DNA of 64,000 nucleotides from Lachnospiraceae bacterium (GCA_021203205.1 JAJQBQ010000061.1:35386-99385), one strand, 5' to 3'; shown: positions 43,022 to 52,841, counted from the first letter of the stretch. Made by a program: numbers and translations. The notes: generated by a model not told the origin, from the sequence alone.

Positions 43022-45979
43022 ATGAAAGTATGGAAAAAAGGAACAGCATTCCTCTGCGCGATTCTTTTGGTGCTGCAGCTGATGCTCGCAGGCTGCGGCG
43101 GTCAAAAAGCGCAGGAGAACGAAACGACGACCGCGGACACCGGAAGTACGGCATCTGCGGAGGAAGGCGAGACCGAGGACGCGAATGATGCGTCGCAGGC
43201 AGGAGACGAGGAAAACGGAGGGACAGCGACTGTGTTAAAGAGCGATTTCACGGAAGATACGCTGAATGAGTACGAGGTTCCGGAGTGGTTCCGGGACGCA
43301 AAGTTCGGGATTTTTATCCATTACGGTGTTTACTCCGTCCCGGCCTACGGGGATGAATGGTACGGCCACTGGATGTACATGGAGGGAACCGTAAGCTACG
43401 GCGGCAGCGACATTTTCACGCACCACCTGAAAACCTACGGCGGCGCGTCCGAATGGGGCTATAAGGATTTTATCCCGCTCTTTGTGGAGGGGCTGGAAGC
43501 GTACAAGGAAAACAATATGGCTGAGGAGTGGGCAGCGCTGTTCGCCGAAGCCGGTGCGCAGTACGTTATGCCGGTGGGAATCCACCACGATTCCTTTGCC
43601 CTGTACGATTCGGATGTTCAGACCACCTACAATTCCGTCACTCAGGCGGGGGTGGATTACATCGCGGATCTGCAGGAGGCAGTCACAGCCTACGGCATGA
43701 AGTTTGGCATTTCCAATCATTTTGCCGAAAATGACTGGTTCTTCGACGATGCTTCCGGCGCCGGGACAGATCTGGCGGAGAAAAATGAGGATGGAAGCCT
43801 GGTTTACGGTGAGCTGTACGGCGACGGGCTGACGAAATCCTCTGCCCACGTGCACAAGTGGTACGATATTTCCATGGAGATCATCGAAAAGTACCATCCG
43901 GATCTGATTTATTATGATTTTGATCTGGTTTACGATGCGTTCGACACGTACGATGACGCGAACCGCTACCTGATGCTGGCGAATTATTACAATCAGGCGG
44001 CGGAATACAACCCGGACGGCGTGGTCTGCTGCTATAAAAACGGGGCATTCACGCAGGCCGAGGCGATGCTGGAGTCGGAGCGCTCGTCCCTCTCCTACAT
44101 CAATCCGACGCCGTGGCAGTCGGATACCTCCATCGGGCAGAAGTCCTGGGGATACACGACGGACGACATTTACCGAAGCGGCGAAGAACTGATCGGCGCG
44201 CTGGTAGATATTGTCTCGAAAAATGGGAACCTGCTGCTGAACGTGGGGCCGGAAGCGGACGGGACGATCCCGGACGAGGTTAAGGAGACGCTTCTGACCA
44301 TCGGCGCGTGGCTTGAAACCTATGGGGATGCCATTTACGCCACCAGGCCCTGGCTGATCGCCGGCGAGGGGCCGACAAACAACAGCGGCGACACTTATGT
44401 GTTCCAGAGTACGGATATCCGCTTCACGAAGAGCAAGGACAACACCACGTTGTACGCCACTGCGCTGGCGGCCCCCACCACGGATACCATGGTCATCACA
44501 TCCCTGAACTTTGAGGCGTGGGATGCGTCGACCATCGAGCGCATTGCCCTGATCGATGGGGACGACCGCGTGGAACTTACCTGGACACAGACGGAGGAAG
44601 GGCTCGCGATCTCCATCCCGCAGGACGAGCTGGACGGACCGTATTCGGTGGAGATCACCTTCGCGGACGACCAGATCCCGGCGCTGGCGACAGACGCGTC
44701 CGCGGTGACACAGCCGTCGGATTACTATGAAGCGAGTGGAATCGAGCTTGGCCACTCCACCGAGGACGGAAGCTATACCGTGGTGAACACGGAGGACGGC
44801 GCATATGTGAAACAGCGTCTGGATTTCACAGGGCTGAATGCCGGTACCTTCCAGGTAACGGTGTCCGGTGAATCCCAAGGGACCATCACCGTGTATGATG
44901 ATGAGACGGGCGAGGTGATCATTTCCGTGACGGTGGAGCAGGATGCGGACAGCGATTTCCGGCAGGTCACCGTGGCACTGGATGATACCGAGGCGGCCGG
45001 AAACGCGGATGGCTCAGAGACGTCTGAAGGTGCGGAAACAACCGGAAACGCGGACGAAACGGACGGCAGCGGGATCACCGGCCGCGTGGATATCCGGATA
45101 GAGTTTACCGGCGAGATCGAGCTTTCCAGTTACCGCTTCATCGAAAAGAGGGAGCTGAACACGGAGATCGACGCCGCCGGATACGACACGAAATCCGGCA
45201 CCGTGCAGGCGGAATCCACCGCGGACACGGGAGGCGGAGAAAGCCTCGGCTATGTTTCTGCCGGAGATTATGTGGTATTCTCGTGTGTTGATTTCGGCAC
45301 AGACTGCGTGCAGATGCAGATCCGCGCGGGCGCGGCCGGGAAGGCGTATCGGGTTTACATCGACAGCATGGATGCGGACAATCTGATCGCCGGGGGGACC
45401 ATCTCCACCGGCGGGTACAATAATTACCAGACGATTTGCGAGGACATCAGCGACGTGACCGGTGTGCATGACGTGTACTTCGTGTTTGTCGGAGACGCGA
45501 TCAATTTGAACTGGATCCTGTTCGCGGATGAGGAGCATGCGATCGCCTCGGAAAGCGGCAGCGGCGACGATGCCGAAATCGCACAGCGGGAGGAAGAGAT
45601 CCTGCCAGGCGACCAGATCGAGGCGGAGAGCTACGACGGAAAGAGCGGAACCGTAGCGGCCGAGACCATCGCCGACGGTTCCGGCGGACAGAACCTCGGC
45701 TGGGTCACGGTGGGTGACTGGGTGTGCTTCACGCAGGTCAACCTGACGGGCGCTTCTTCCATCACTGCCAGACTGGCCGGCACCAGCGGGTCCATCGAAG
45801 TGCGGCTGGATTCGCCGGACGGGACGCTGCTGGCGGAATTCGAGACGGTGAATACCGGAAGCTGGTCAACGTATGAGGAGTATACGGTGGAACTTGGCGC
45901 GGAGGCGGACGGAGTGCATACGCTGTATTTCGTGTTCACGAAGGCGGCATCGAATTTTGACTGGTTCTTACTGAATTGA
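43022..45979 (+). CDS. GH29 alpha-L-fucosidase lipoprotein with CBM6-like domains
   Basis: 985-aa surface lipoprotein. The lipobox is MLAGC (Cys25), followed by an acidic linker to about residue 75. The GH29 catalytic domain (EVPEWFRDAKFGIFIHYGVY to about 480) has the nucleophile Asp in the HPDLIYYDFDL region and a WG-rich C-part. A beta-sandwich domain follows. Two CBM6-like modules start near residues 710 (IDAAGYDTKSGTVQAE) and 865 (IEAESYDGKSGTVAAE). It would release L-fucose from mucin or milk-type glycans at the cell surface. GGGGGTG precedes the ATG at 43022. An AraC regulator gene converges on it. Confidence 0.9.
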   Translation: MKVWKKGTAFLCAILLVLQLMLAGCGGQKAQENETTTADTGSTASAEEGETEDANDASQAGDEENGGTATVLKSDFTEDTLNEYEVPEWFRDAKFGIFIHYGVYSVPAYGDEWYGHWMYMEGTVSYGGSDIFTHHLKTYGGASEWGYKDFIPLFVEGLEAYKENNMAEEWAALFAEAGAQYVMPVGIHHDSFALYDSDVQTTYNSVTQAGVDYIADLQEAVTAYGMKFGISNHFAENDWFFDDASGAGTDLAEKNEDGSLVYGELYGDGLTKSSAHVHKWYDISMEIIEKYHPDLIYYDFDLVYDAFDTYDDANRYLMLANYYNQAAEYNPDGVVCCYKNGAFTQAEAMLESERSSLSYINPTPWQSDTSIGQKSWGYTTDDIYRSGEELIGALVDIVSKNGNLLLNVGPEADGTIPDEVKETLLTIGAWLETYGDAIYATRPWLIAGEGPTNNSGDTYVFQSTDIRFTKSKDNTTLYATALAAPTTDTMVITSLNFEAWDASTIERIALIDGDDRVELTWTQTEEGLAISIPQDELDGPYSVEITFADDQIPALATDASAVTQPSDYYEASGIELGHSTEDGSYTVVNTEDGAYVKQRLDFTGLNAGTFQVTVSGESQGTITVYDDETGEVIISVTVEQDADSDFRQVTVALDDTEAAGNADGSETSEGAETTGNADETDGSGITGRVDIRIEFTGEIELSSYRFIEKRELNTEIDAAGYDTKSGTVQAESTADTGGGESLGYVSAGDYVVFSCVDFGTDCVQMQIRAGAAGKAYRVYIDSMDADNLIAGGTISTGGYNNYQTICEDISDVTGVHDVYFVFVGDAINLNWILFADEEHAIASESGSGDDAEIAQREEEILPGDQIEAESYDGKSGTVAAETIADGSGGQNLGWVTVGDWVCFTQVNLTGASSITARLAGTSGSIEVRLDSPDGTLLAEFETVNTGSWSTYEEYTVELGAEADGVHTLYFVFTKAASNFDWFLLN

Positions 45980-46064
45980 AGAATTTTAATCGGTTTTTGG
46001 AGTAAAGAAAGAACGGAAATGTACAGATACAGATGCTCATAACAGCATCGCGACATAATATTGG

Positions 46065-46146
46065 GCGGACAGGATGAGACTGTAAATCATCCTGTCCGCA
46101 GCTCCCCCTGACAGAGGCCCCGGTATGAAGTTGACATACCGGGGCC
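46065..46146. terminator. Two adjacent hairpins between converging genes
   Basis: A 13-bp stem GCGGACAGGATGA/TCATCCTGTCCGC (46065-46099) and a 12-bp stem GGCCCCGGTATG/CATACCGGGGCC (46116-46146) lie between the fucosidase and AraC genes. There is no long T-run, but the placement suggests termination from both sides. Confidence 0.6.
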
Positions 46147-46312
46147 GATTTATGTCATGACCTTGGGGACCGCTAAACACGAGGAAGAAGCCATTTTTCG
46201 AAGAAAAATCGGCGGATTCCGAGTGTTTATAGGATTTCGAGAGTTGGAGTGAACGCTTCGCGTTGACTCCGAAGAAATCCGTGTGTCATGACCTTTTGTC
46301 GCTCAAATCATG

Positions 46313-47200
46313 TCACGGGGATGAAGGAAGATTTGAGACCGGCTTTTGAAGATTCTTTCGAAACTCCCTTGCGCTGACCCCGTAATACCGGCGGAACGCC
46401 GCGGAAAAATGTTCAATACAGGAATAACCGAGGTCATCGGCGATGGAAGTAATGCTGCGGGAGCTGTCAGAGAGCAAAACCGCAGCGGCGGACATGCGAG
46501 CCTCGATTTTCTTCTGCAAAAAAGTTTTCCCGTAATGCTCCGCAAAGTAGCGCTCCGTCTGGCGCACACTTAAACCCAGCATCCCGGACAGCTCCTCGAG
46601 GGAGAGATCCTGGTAGTGGTAGAGAAAATATTCCTCGATGATAAGTGAAGCACTGTCCGCAAGGTTGCCGGAGCCTGCAGGTGCTGCCGCCACAGATTCC
46701 TGGCTGTAATGGCGGACCAGGGAGACCACAAGCTGCGCGAGCAGCGTCTCGACCTGTGTCTTCCAGCCGATCTGCTGTCCGGCCAGTTCATCAAAGAGAT
46801 GCTCCATAATGTCCGGAATCTGCCCTGAATCACTTCCGAACCAGAAGCGCGTGGAAGTAAATAAATTCAGCAGGTCAGAGGATCTCGAAGTTCGGCGGCC
46901 GGCCTTCAGATATACGCAATATTCGCGCATGGGGTCGTTGGCGAGAGGGATCTGCGCGTGCTCCACGTGCGGGCCGGTCACAAAAAGCGTGTTCGGCGTG
47001 ATGCGGTAAGCCGTGCCTTCCGTGAGCAGGGTGCCGTATCCATCGGAAATATAGTGGATTTCATAGCACCCGGCACCGTGGCTGTGTCTCGGAATCATCT
47101 GCTCCATACGCGCCACGGAAAGCTTCGGCGCGTGAAAAACGGCGCCGAATACGGGAAAAGAGATGTCAAGGTCCTGGTACAGAGGAAAATTTGCGGGCAT
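46313..47200 (-). CDS. AraC-family transcriptional regulator with cupin sensor
   Basis: 295-aa regulator. The N-terminal cupin (about residues 25-130) contains PRHSHGAGCYEIHYI. The C-terminal double HTH (about 185-285) contains LSVRQTERYFAEHYGKTFLQ and ITSIADDLGYSCIEHFSAAF. GGAGG lies about 9 nt before the ATG at 47200; the frame upstream of it is probably untranslated. It is divergent from the YihS-like isomerase gene and convergent with the fucosidase gene, so control of sugar use by these neighbours is likely. Confidence 0.85.
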   Translation of the reverse strand: MPANFPLYQDLDISFPVFGAVFHAPKLSVARMEQMIPRHSHGAGCYEIHYISDGYGTLLTEGTAYRITPNTLFVTGPHVEHAQIPLANDPMREYCVYLKAGRRTSRSSDLLNLFTSTRFWFGSDSGQIPDIMEHLFDELAGQQIGWKTQVETLLAQLVVSLVRHYSQESVAAAPAGSGNLADSASLIIEEYFLYHYQDLSLEELSGMLGLSVRQTERYFAEHYGKTFLQKKIEARMSAAAVLLSDSSRSITSIADDLGYSCIEHFSAAFRRYYGVSAREFRKNLQKPVSNLPSSP

Positions 47201-47452
47201 GGGCAGGAGCCTCCTTCTTTCGTTTTTTGGTGGTCTCTGTGTCATGGAAAGACTTCCAATAATGGATTCTGCTTTCAGTATAACATGAATTGTAAGAAAA
47301 ATGTACTCGCAAAAGTGTCGAATCACGAGTATACTACCCATGAGTTGTCAAATATGTATAAAAACTTAAGAGACACGATTCATTCACAGAGTTTCGCCAT
47401 AAATCTGCGCAGAAATCTACGGGAAAACGCACAGAAATCCTGGTTGAGAACC

Positions 47453-47481
47453 TTGTAAAAATGTCAGATTCCGGCTAGAAT
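47453..47481 (+). promoter_or_regulatory. Repeated promoter, copy 1
   Basis: TTGTAA-17 bp-TAGAAT upstream of the YihS-like gene. It lies in a 76-bp block (GGAAAACGCACAGAAATC..., 47427-47502) repeated at 48979 and 49069. The spacer AAATGTCA.ATT is conserved among the copies. Confidence 0.6.
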
Positions 47482-47566
47482 GGGTATGAAAAACGCACAA
47501 AGATATCCTGCTCGGGCGGGATATCTTTTAAACAGCTATTTGGGAGAGGTGAGAGAGGGGATTTTC

Positions 47567-48829
47567 ATGAAATACACGATCAATACAGAGGAAAACAAAC
47601 TATATTTGAAGGAACTGGCGCGGGAGCTTCTTGCCTTTGCGGTCCGGTTCCCGTCCCCGGGGGGAAGCGCGTATTATCTGCACGACGACGGTTCGCCGTG
47701 GGTGGAGAAACCGCTGGATAATTACGAGACCTGCCGGATGGTTCACAGCTACTGTATCGGTTCCTTCCTGGGCTTCGCGGGGGGCAGGGAGCTGGCAGAG
47801 GCGGGGCTGAAAAGCCTGAACGGAGAAATGCAGGACAAAGTTCACGGGGGCTGGTTCACCGGCATTTCCCCGGATGGGACCGGGGCACCGGATAAGCTGT
47901 GTTACGCCCACGCCTTTGTGATTTTGGCCGCCTCTTCCGCCATGCTGGCGGACCTTAAGGGAGCAGGAGAGCTTTTTGACAGGGCAGTGGAGATTTTTGA
48001 CAAATACTTTTGGAGTGAGGGAGAAGGGTTGTGCCGGGACACCTGGAATGATGATTTCACCATTTTGGATTCCTATCGCGGGCTCAATTCCAACATGCAT
48101 ACGGTGGAGGCTTTTCTGGCGGCTGCAGATGTGACCGGGCAGGAGAAGTATCGGGTCCGGGCGGGCCGGATCATCTGCCATGTGGTAAAGTGGGCGGAGG
48201 AAAATGCCTGGCGGCTCCCGGAACATTATACCGGCGACTGGGTCCCCGATTTGGAGCGCAACCGGGAAAAACCGGACGATCAGTTTAAGCCTTACGGTGC
48301 CACACCGGGTCATGGGATCGAGTGGGCCAGGCTGATCACGCAATGGGCGCTGTCCACATATCCCGGGAAGCCTGAGAAATACGGAAAATATGTGGAGGCG
48401 GCCGAAAACCTCTTCATGCGCGCGGTGAAAGACGGGTGGAATGTGGACGGGGCCAGGGGTATCGTCTATACGACGGACTGGAACGGCACCCCTGTAGTCC
48501 ATGACCGAATGCAGTGGACACTGGCGGAGGGCATCAACACAGCCGCTGTGCTCTGCCGGGTGACAGGCAGGGCAGAGTACGCCGGTTATTATCATGATTT
48601 TCTTCAGTATCTGGAGGAGAAAGTGCGGGATCATCGGTACGGCAGCTGGTACCATCAGCTGGACCGGCACAATCAGAAGCTGGAGACTGTCTGGCCGGGA
48701 AAGCCGGATATCTACCATGCGCTGCAGTCTACGCTGATCCCGTACTGCGATCCGGCAGTGTCCGTGGCGGTGGCGGTCAGAGGCATGCGCACAGCCTCCT
48801 GCAGCATGATGTTGGGTCAAAAGTCGTGA
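47567..48829 (+). CDS. AGE-family sugar isomerase, YihS-like
   Basis: 420-aa (alpha/alpha)6-barrel enzyme of the N-acylglucosamine 2-epimerase family, closest in my reading to E. coli YihS (sulfoquinovose/mannose isomerase). Shared segments are KVHGGWF, HAFVILAASSA, LNSNMHTVEAFL, ATPGHGIEWARL, GIVYTTDWNGTPVV and GSWYHQLD, with the catalytic-type His residues in place. It would interconvert an aldose and its ketose; the substrate is unproven. GAGAGGGG precedes the ATG at 47567. The last codons (LGQKS) and stop are formed by the dispersed GGTCAAAAGT repeat, so the C-terminus may be secondarily altered. Confidence 0.8.
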   Translation: MKYTINTEENKLYLKELARELLAFAVRFPSPGGSAYYLHDDGSPWVEKPLDNYETCRMVHSYCIGSFLGFAGGRELAEAGLKSLNGEMQDKVHGGWFTGISPDGTGAPDKLCYAHAFVILAASSAMLADLKGAGELFDRAVEIFDKYFWSEGEGLCRDTWNDDFTILDSYRGLNSNMHTVEAFLAAADVTGQEKYRVRAGRIICHVVKWAEENAWRLPEHYTGDWVPDLERNREKPDDQFKPYGATPGHGIEWARLITQWALSTYPGKPEKYGKYVEAAENLFMRAVKDGWNVDGARGIVYTTDWNGTPVVHDRMQWTLAEGINTAAVLCRVTGRAEYAGYYHDFLQYLEEKVRDHRYGSWYHQLDRHNQKLETVWPGKPDIYHALQSTLIPYCDPAVSVAVAVRGMRTASCSMMLGQKS

Positions 48830-48874
48830 CACCAGGGATTGCTCCGCATGCACGCAATTTCTGGTTGTCATGGT
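48813..48874. repeat. Dispersed intergenic repeat copy overlapping the isomerase stop
   Basis: TGGGTCAAAAGTCGTGACACC with an inverted partner GGTTGTCATG after a loop. The isomerase TGA lies inside it. It is followed by 33-bp direct repeats at 48876-48953 built on TTAATTGCACCAAAC (two full and one partial unit). Confidence 0.55.
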
Positions 48875-49008
48875 ATTAATTGCACCAAACCACGATGATT
48901 TTGATGAATTAATTGCACCAAACAGTGGTAATTTCGGCGCATTTACTGCACCGTTCAGGAGTCCAGCTTGATTTTTTGGAAAACGCACAGAAATCTCGCC
49001 TAAGAACC

Positions 49009-49103
49009 TTGTAAAAATGTCAAATTTGGGCTATAATAGGCATGAAAAACGTACAGGAACCATACTTGAAAACCGTGCAAAAATGTCAAATTTGGCCCAC
49101 AAT
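49009..49103 (+). promoter_or_regulatory. Repeated promoter, copies 2 and 3, in tandem
   Basis: Copy 2 is TTGTAA-17 bp-TATAAT (49009-49037), a good sigma-A promoter. Copy 3, 66 bp later, is GTGCAA-17 bp-CACAAT (49075-49103), probably weak. Both keep the spacer AAATGTCAAATTTGG and the flanking GGCATG.AAAACG.AC found at 47453. They precede the ATPase gene at 49144. Confidence 0.6.
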
Positions 49104-49143
49104 AGGCATGGAAAACGCACAGAACAGGAACGGAGGAACCAAA

Positions 49144-50502
49144 ATGCTGGAAAGGAAGATTGAAAAAGAAATCAGGAGTTGGATCACGGATGGCGATAAA
49201 GCTTTATTGGTCTATGGAGTGCGTCAGGCTGGAAAGACATTTATTATCCGCAAATGTTTGCAGGAAATGCAATGCGACTATGTTGAATTTAATTTGATCA
49301 GAGAGCCGGAAATCGTTTCTATTTTGGAAAACTCCGGCAGTGTAGATGATCTGGTACTGAGACTGTCCCTTGCAAGTGAGAAAAAAATGACTCCGGGGAA
49401 GACAGTTCTGTTTTTTGATGAGATCCAGAAGTACCGGGATATTGTTACAAAAATTAAGTTTTTGGTGGAGGACGGAAGATACCGTTATATTATGAGCGGC
49501 TCCCTGTTGGGAGTGGAAATCACAAGCCTGAAATCTGCCCCGGTGGGATATCTGAAGTCCGTGACCATGTATCCGCTGGATTTTGAGGAGTTTCTGCAGA
49601 TTTTCCAGGTGAGTGATTCGGTGTTATCCGTCCTGCGAAATTGTTATGAAGAGAAAAAACCGGTGGACACCCTCATCCATAAGAAGCTTATGGAGATGTT
49701 TCACCTGTATTTAATCATTGGCGGTATGCCGGCCGCAGTAGAAAAATACCGAAATCAGGCAGATATTAATGCTGTGATGGAAGAGCATTTATCCATCATT
49801 GAACAGTATAAGCTGGATTTTACGCAATATGAGGAGGAAAACCGCAGACTGTTACTCACACGTATCTATGAAATGATGCCGGCAGAACTGAACGAAAAAA
49901 ACAAACGGTTTATGATAGCTGACATGAAAAAGAGCCTGCGCTATGACCGTGTGCAGGACAGCTTTGTGTGGCTGTGGAAAGCAGGAGTCGCGATCCCGAC
50001 ATTCAACGTTACAGAACCGACTGTGCCGTTGATGTTGAATGAAAAAAGCTCGCTGTTTAAGCTTTTTCTGTCAGACGTTGGACTTCTGACGACCATATAC
50101 GGGAGAGCAGCAAAGCTGAAGCTGGTCAATGAAGAGACAGACATAAATAAGGGCGCGATCTACGAAAATGTTATCGCCCAGGAACTGAATGCACATGGAT
50201 ACTCACTGAATTATTATAACAGCAAGAAATTCGGAGAGCTGGATTTTGTGATCGAACATAATGGGAAAGTTCTTCCGATCGAGGTAAAAAGTGGGAAAGA
50301 TTACGAAAAGCATTCCGCTCTCACACAGGTAATGTCGGTCGAAGAGTATCATATAGAGGAAGCAATCGTTTTCATGAATGAAAATGTCATGAGGAAAGAG
50401 GGAATTACTTATCTGCCGATCTATATGATTATGTTTCTGGAGGAAGATGAACTGGAATTCGGCGATATATCTGTGGAACGGTTTATGCTGCCGGAAGGGT
50501 GA
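49144..50502 (+). CDS. AAA_14/DUF4143 family ATPase
   Basis: 452-aa protein with Walker A GVRQAGKTFIIR near residue 25, Walker B LFFDEIQK, sensor MSGSLLG and, in the C-terminal DUF4143 part, the PD-(D/E)XK-like ELDFVIEHNGKVLPIEVKSG. GGAGG precedes the ATG at 49144; the earlier in-frame ATG lies within the repeated promoters. These ATPases are widespread accessory genes of unknown target, often near restriction or toxin genes. Downstream are nuclease genes on the same strand. Confidence 0.85.
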   Translation: MLERKIEKEIRSWITDGDKALLVYGVRQAGKTFIIRKCLQEMQCDYVEFNLIREPEIVSILENSGSVDDLVLRLSLASEKKMTPGKTVLFFDEIQKYRDIVTKIKFLVEDGRYRYIMSGSLLGVEITSLKSAPVGYLKSVTMYPLDFEEFLQIFQVSDSVLSVLRNCYEEKKPVDTLIHKKLMEMFHLYLIIGGMPAAVEKYRNQADINAVMEEHLSIIEQYKLDFTQYEEENRRLLLTRIYEMMPAELNEKNKRFMIADMKKSLRYDRVQDSFVWLWKAGVAIPTFNVTEPTVPLMLNEKSSLFKLFLSDVGLLTTIYGRAAKLKLVNEETDINKGAIYENVIAQELNAHGYSLNYYNSKKFGELDFVIEHNGKVLPIEVKSGKDYEKHSALTQVMSVEEYHIEEAIVFMNENVMRKEGITYLPIYMIMFLEEDELEFGDISVERFMLPEG

Positions 50503-50641
50503 GGACAGGAGGAAAGTGCGGAGGAAGCGGAATCGTCCGATAAAGGCATGACAGAGTCTGCTTGAGTCGCGGAATTAATGAAACTGTACAAAAAATGACA
50601 GAATAAGATTAAATAGCATAGAATTATAGGAGGAATGAAGA

Positions 50642-51508
50642 ATGGCTTATGGGAAAGCAATCGAGTTATTTCTTGTGAACGGGACAGCCGACAGCCTCAT
50701 TACAGCGGAACTTTCTAACTGGAACGGGAAAGCGTTGAAAATTCCGCGAATCGAGGTCGCCTCCTGCGCCAGGGAAGACTTCACCCAGCCGGGTGTATAT
50801 TTTCTGTTTTGCAAGGAAGATGATGAATCGGATTCTGTGTACATAGGCGAGGCGGAAAATGTGAAGGAACGGTTGCTTCAGCACCTCCGCGATTATCAGG
50901 CCGAGAAAGAAAAATACTACTGGAACACGGCGGTGGTGTTCATAGGCCGTGATCTGAACAAGGCGCATATTCGTTATCTTGAAAATCGTCTCGTGGAGCT
51001 TGCGCGGAACAGCAAACGCTATCTGGTGCTTACAAAAAATACCTACGGCCACACGGTAATGAAAGAATCACAGGTGGCGGTGATGGAGGAGTTCATAGAT
51101 AATGTGAAAATCCTCATCAACGCTCTGGGATACAAAGTTCTGGAACCATTGCTCCAGACACACACGGATGAAAATACAGCCGATGATGAAAACCTGCTCT
51201 ATATTTCCATCGGATCCGCAATGGCGACAGGTATGGTTACATCGGAGGGATTTGTCGTGCTAAAGGGTGCGACGGTCAACGAGAGGACATCCAGAAAATC
51301 GCTGAGTCAGGGAATGGTAAAACAGAGGGAGAAAATATTCGCCGAGGGAAAGGTGGAAAATCTGGCCACCACAGAGGACATCCTTTTTTCAAGTTCGTCT
51401 GCGGCGGCGGATTTTGTGCTGGGATACAGCGTCAGCGGGCCGCAGACCTGGAAGGACAGAAATGGTCGGGAACTGAAAAAGATTGAAAATGGGGAGAATG
51501 GCGTGTAA
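50642..51508 (+). CDS. GIY-YIG nuclease-like protein with DUF4357
   Basis: 288-aa protein. The GIY-YIG module is at about residues 48-135 (GVYFLF...SVYIGEAENVKERL, then YLENRLVELA). The C-terminal DUF4357 domain is at about 195-275 (GFVVLKGATVNERTSRKSL). AGGAGG lies 8 nt before the ATG. The combination is common in defence islands and is thought to act on DNA, but no substrate is established. It is followed 33 nt later by an HNH gene. Confidence 0.85.
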   Translation: MAYGKAIELFLVNGTADSLITAELSNWNGKALKIPRIEVASCAREDFTQPGVYFLFCKEDDESDSVYIGEAENVKERLLQHLRDYQAEKEKYYWNTAVVFIGRDLNKAHIRYLENRLVELARNSKRYLVLTKNTYGHTVMKESQVAVMEEFIDNVKILINALGYKVLEPLLQTHTDENTADDENLLYISIGSAMATGMVTSEGFVVLKGATVNERTSRKSLSQGMVKQREKIFAEGKVENLATTEDILFSSSSAAADFVLGYSVSGPQTWKDRNGRELKKIENGENGV

Positions 51509-51541
51509 AATTATAAGCTTTGCGAAATGAGGATTGCAAGT

Positions 51542-52564
51542 ATGGAAATAGACAGAGGCAAACTGGACTATATGATCGGACAATTTATTGAATTTATCAG
51601 GCATGAAGATCAGAGAGAAGATGGATATATAAGCTTTTCGGAGAGTTCAGGCTTTTTAGGTCGCGAAGAAAATTATAAAACTCAGGCAGCCGTAAATGCT
51701 TCGAGAGACCTTTGCGCAGATAAATGGACCACAAAATGGATAGGGACAGGGAAAATTGCTCAATATGCAATACTGGCGATGAACAATGTGGATAATAATC
51801 TGGTTCATCGCAATCAAAAGCTAAAGTTTAAAAATTGTCTGGATTCGACGCATCCGGATTATAAGTCAGACGGAGAAGAAGTTCTCTATCAGATTTACCG
51901 GGGAAATGATGACGCTGAGGCGTTTAAAAACGCTGTGGGTGTTTTCGGAGCAAAATATGATACAATAGCGTACTTATTTTTTGTTAAAAATAAGGAAAGG
52001 TATTTACCCATTCGGTCATCAATGTTTGATGCCAGTTTTCAAAAACTGGGATTAGCATTTAAAACATCCAGACGGTGCAATTGGGATAATTATACGGAGT
52101 TTATCAAGCTGGTGGCTGAAGTCAGGGATGAGATGAAAGAGATTATTCCGCTTAGGTACCCGGAGGAGGTAAGACTGATTGACGCACATTCCTTTTTGTG
52201 GATTTTACAGCAATCACGGTTTGATGAATGGTTAAACAAACAGGGTTCTGTGTCAGAATTGCGCATGGAAAGAACAGGAGTAACACAAAAGCGAACCGTT
52301 CAGACGCAGATATATACTCGAAGTGAAGAAGTGAAAAGGGAAACGAGGTTACGAGCAAAGGGGAGATGTCAGCTTTGCGGAGAGGAAGCGCCGTTTTTAA
52401 ATACGGAAGGCGAGCCATATCTTGAGGTTCACCATATCCTGTGGCTTTCGAGGGGAGGCGCTGACAGCATTGAAAATACAGCTGCGCTTTGTCCGAATTG
52501 TCATGCCAGAATGCATATTCTTGATGATCAACAGGATGTTGAAAAGCTGGAATCGGTGGTGTGA
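51542..52564 (+). CDS. HNH endonuclease-family protein
   Basis: 340-aa protein with an N-terminal domain of unknown type and a C-terminal HNH nuclease with zinc ligands: CQLCGEEAPF, then YLEVHHILWLSRGG, ENTAALCPNCHARMH. This is the McrA-like arrangement of many type II/IV restriction nucleases. The ATG at 51542 (GAGG 9 nt upstream) is preferred to 51527. It sits directly before a methylase (PglX) remnant, so it may have belonged to, or guarded, the decayed BREX locus. Confidence 0.8.
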   Translation: MEIDRGKLDYMIGQFIEFIRHEDQREDGYISFSESSGFLGREENYKTQAAVNASRDLCADKWTTKWIGTGKIAQYAILAMNNVDNNLVHRNQKLKFKNCLDSTHPDYKSDGEEVLYQIYRGNDDAEAFKNAVGVFGAKYDTIAYLFFVKNKERYLPIRSSMFDASFQKLGLAFKTSRRCNWDNYTEFIKLVAEVRDEMKEIIPLRYPEEVRLIDAHSFLWILQQSRFDEWLNKQGSVSELRMERTGVTQKRTVQTQIYTRSEEVKRETRLRAKGRCQLCGEEAPFLNTEGEPYLEVHHILWLSRGGADSIENTAALCPNCHARMHILDDQQDVEKLESVV

Positions 52565-52608
52565 ATTTCAACAATAATGCAGAAATTTTGAAAAGAGTCA
52601 TTTCTTGA

Positions 52609-52836
52609 ATTTATAGAAACGTTATTAGTAGCGATGGTAAAGCATCTGAAATCAATGATATTGTTGAAAATTGTATTCAAATATCTACTTTGAATTGGAA
52701 TGCTTTTGAAACATCATGGGATTTTATATGTCATCCGTTTGTGTTAATTAATTGTGAAACGATATCAGATAGTTCTGAAAATTGGAATAATGACTGTAAT
52801 AATCGTTTTACTCAGCTTAGATCTAACGTGGAGGTG
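52609..52836 (+). pseudogene. pglX: BREX PglX methyltransferase remnant
   Basis: An AT-rich open stretch with no start codon encodes a peptide containing NWNAFETSWDF and WNNDCNNRFTQLRSNVE. Together these match the conserved 'W-FETSWDF--HP ... F-QLK-NEEELN' region of BREX adenine methyltransferase PglX. Everything before and after that region is missing. Base composition is clearly lower in GC than the neighbours. Assignment is from motif memory. Confidence 0.6.
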
Positions 52837-52841
52837 ATTCT

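Noticed and set aside
43235..44878. 547-codon open frame antisense to the fucosidase gene
   Set aside because: It is a shadow of a GC-rich coding region: the opposite strand carries all GH29 motifs, and the antisense product has no recognisable domain, RBS or context.
47600..48988. 462-codon minus-strand frame over the isomerase gene
   Set aside because: The plus-strand frame matches the AGE/YihS family throughout; the antisense product is low in hydrophobic periodicity and lacks a start site.
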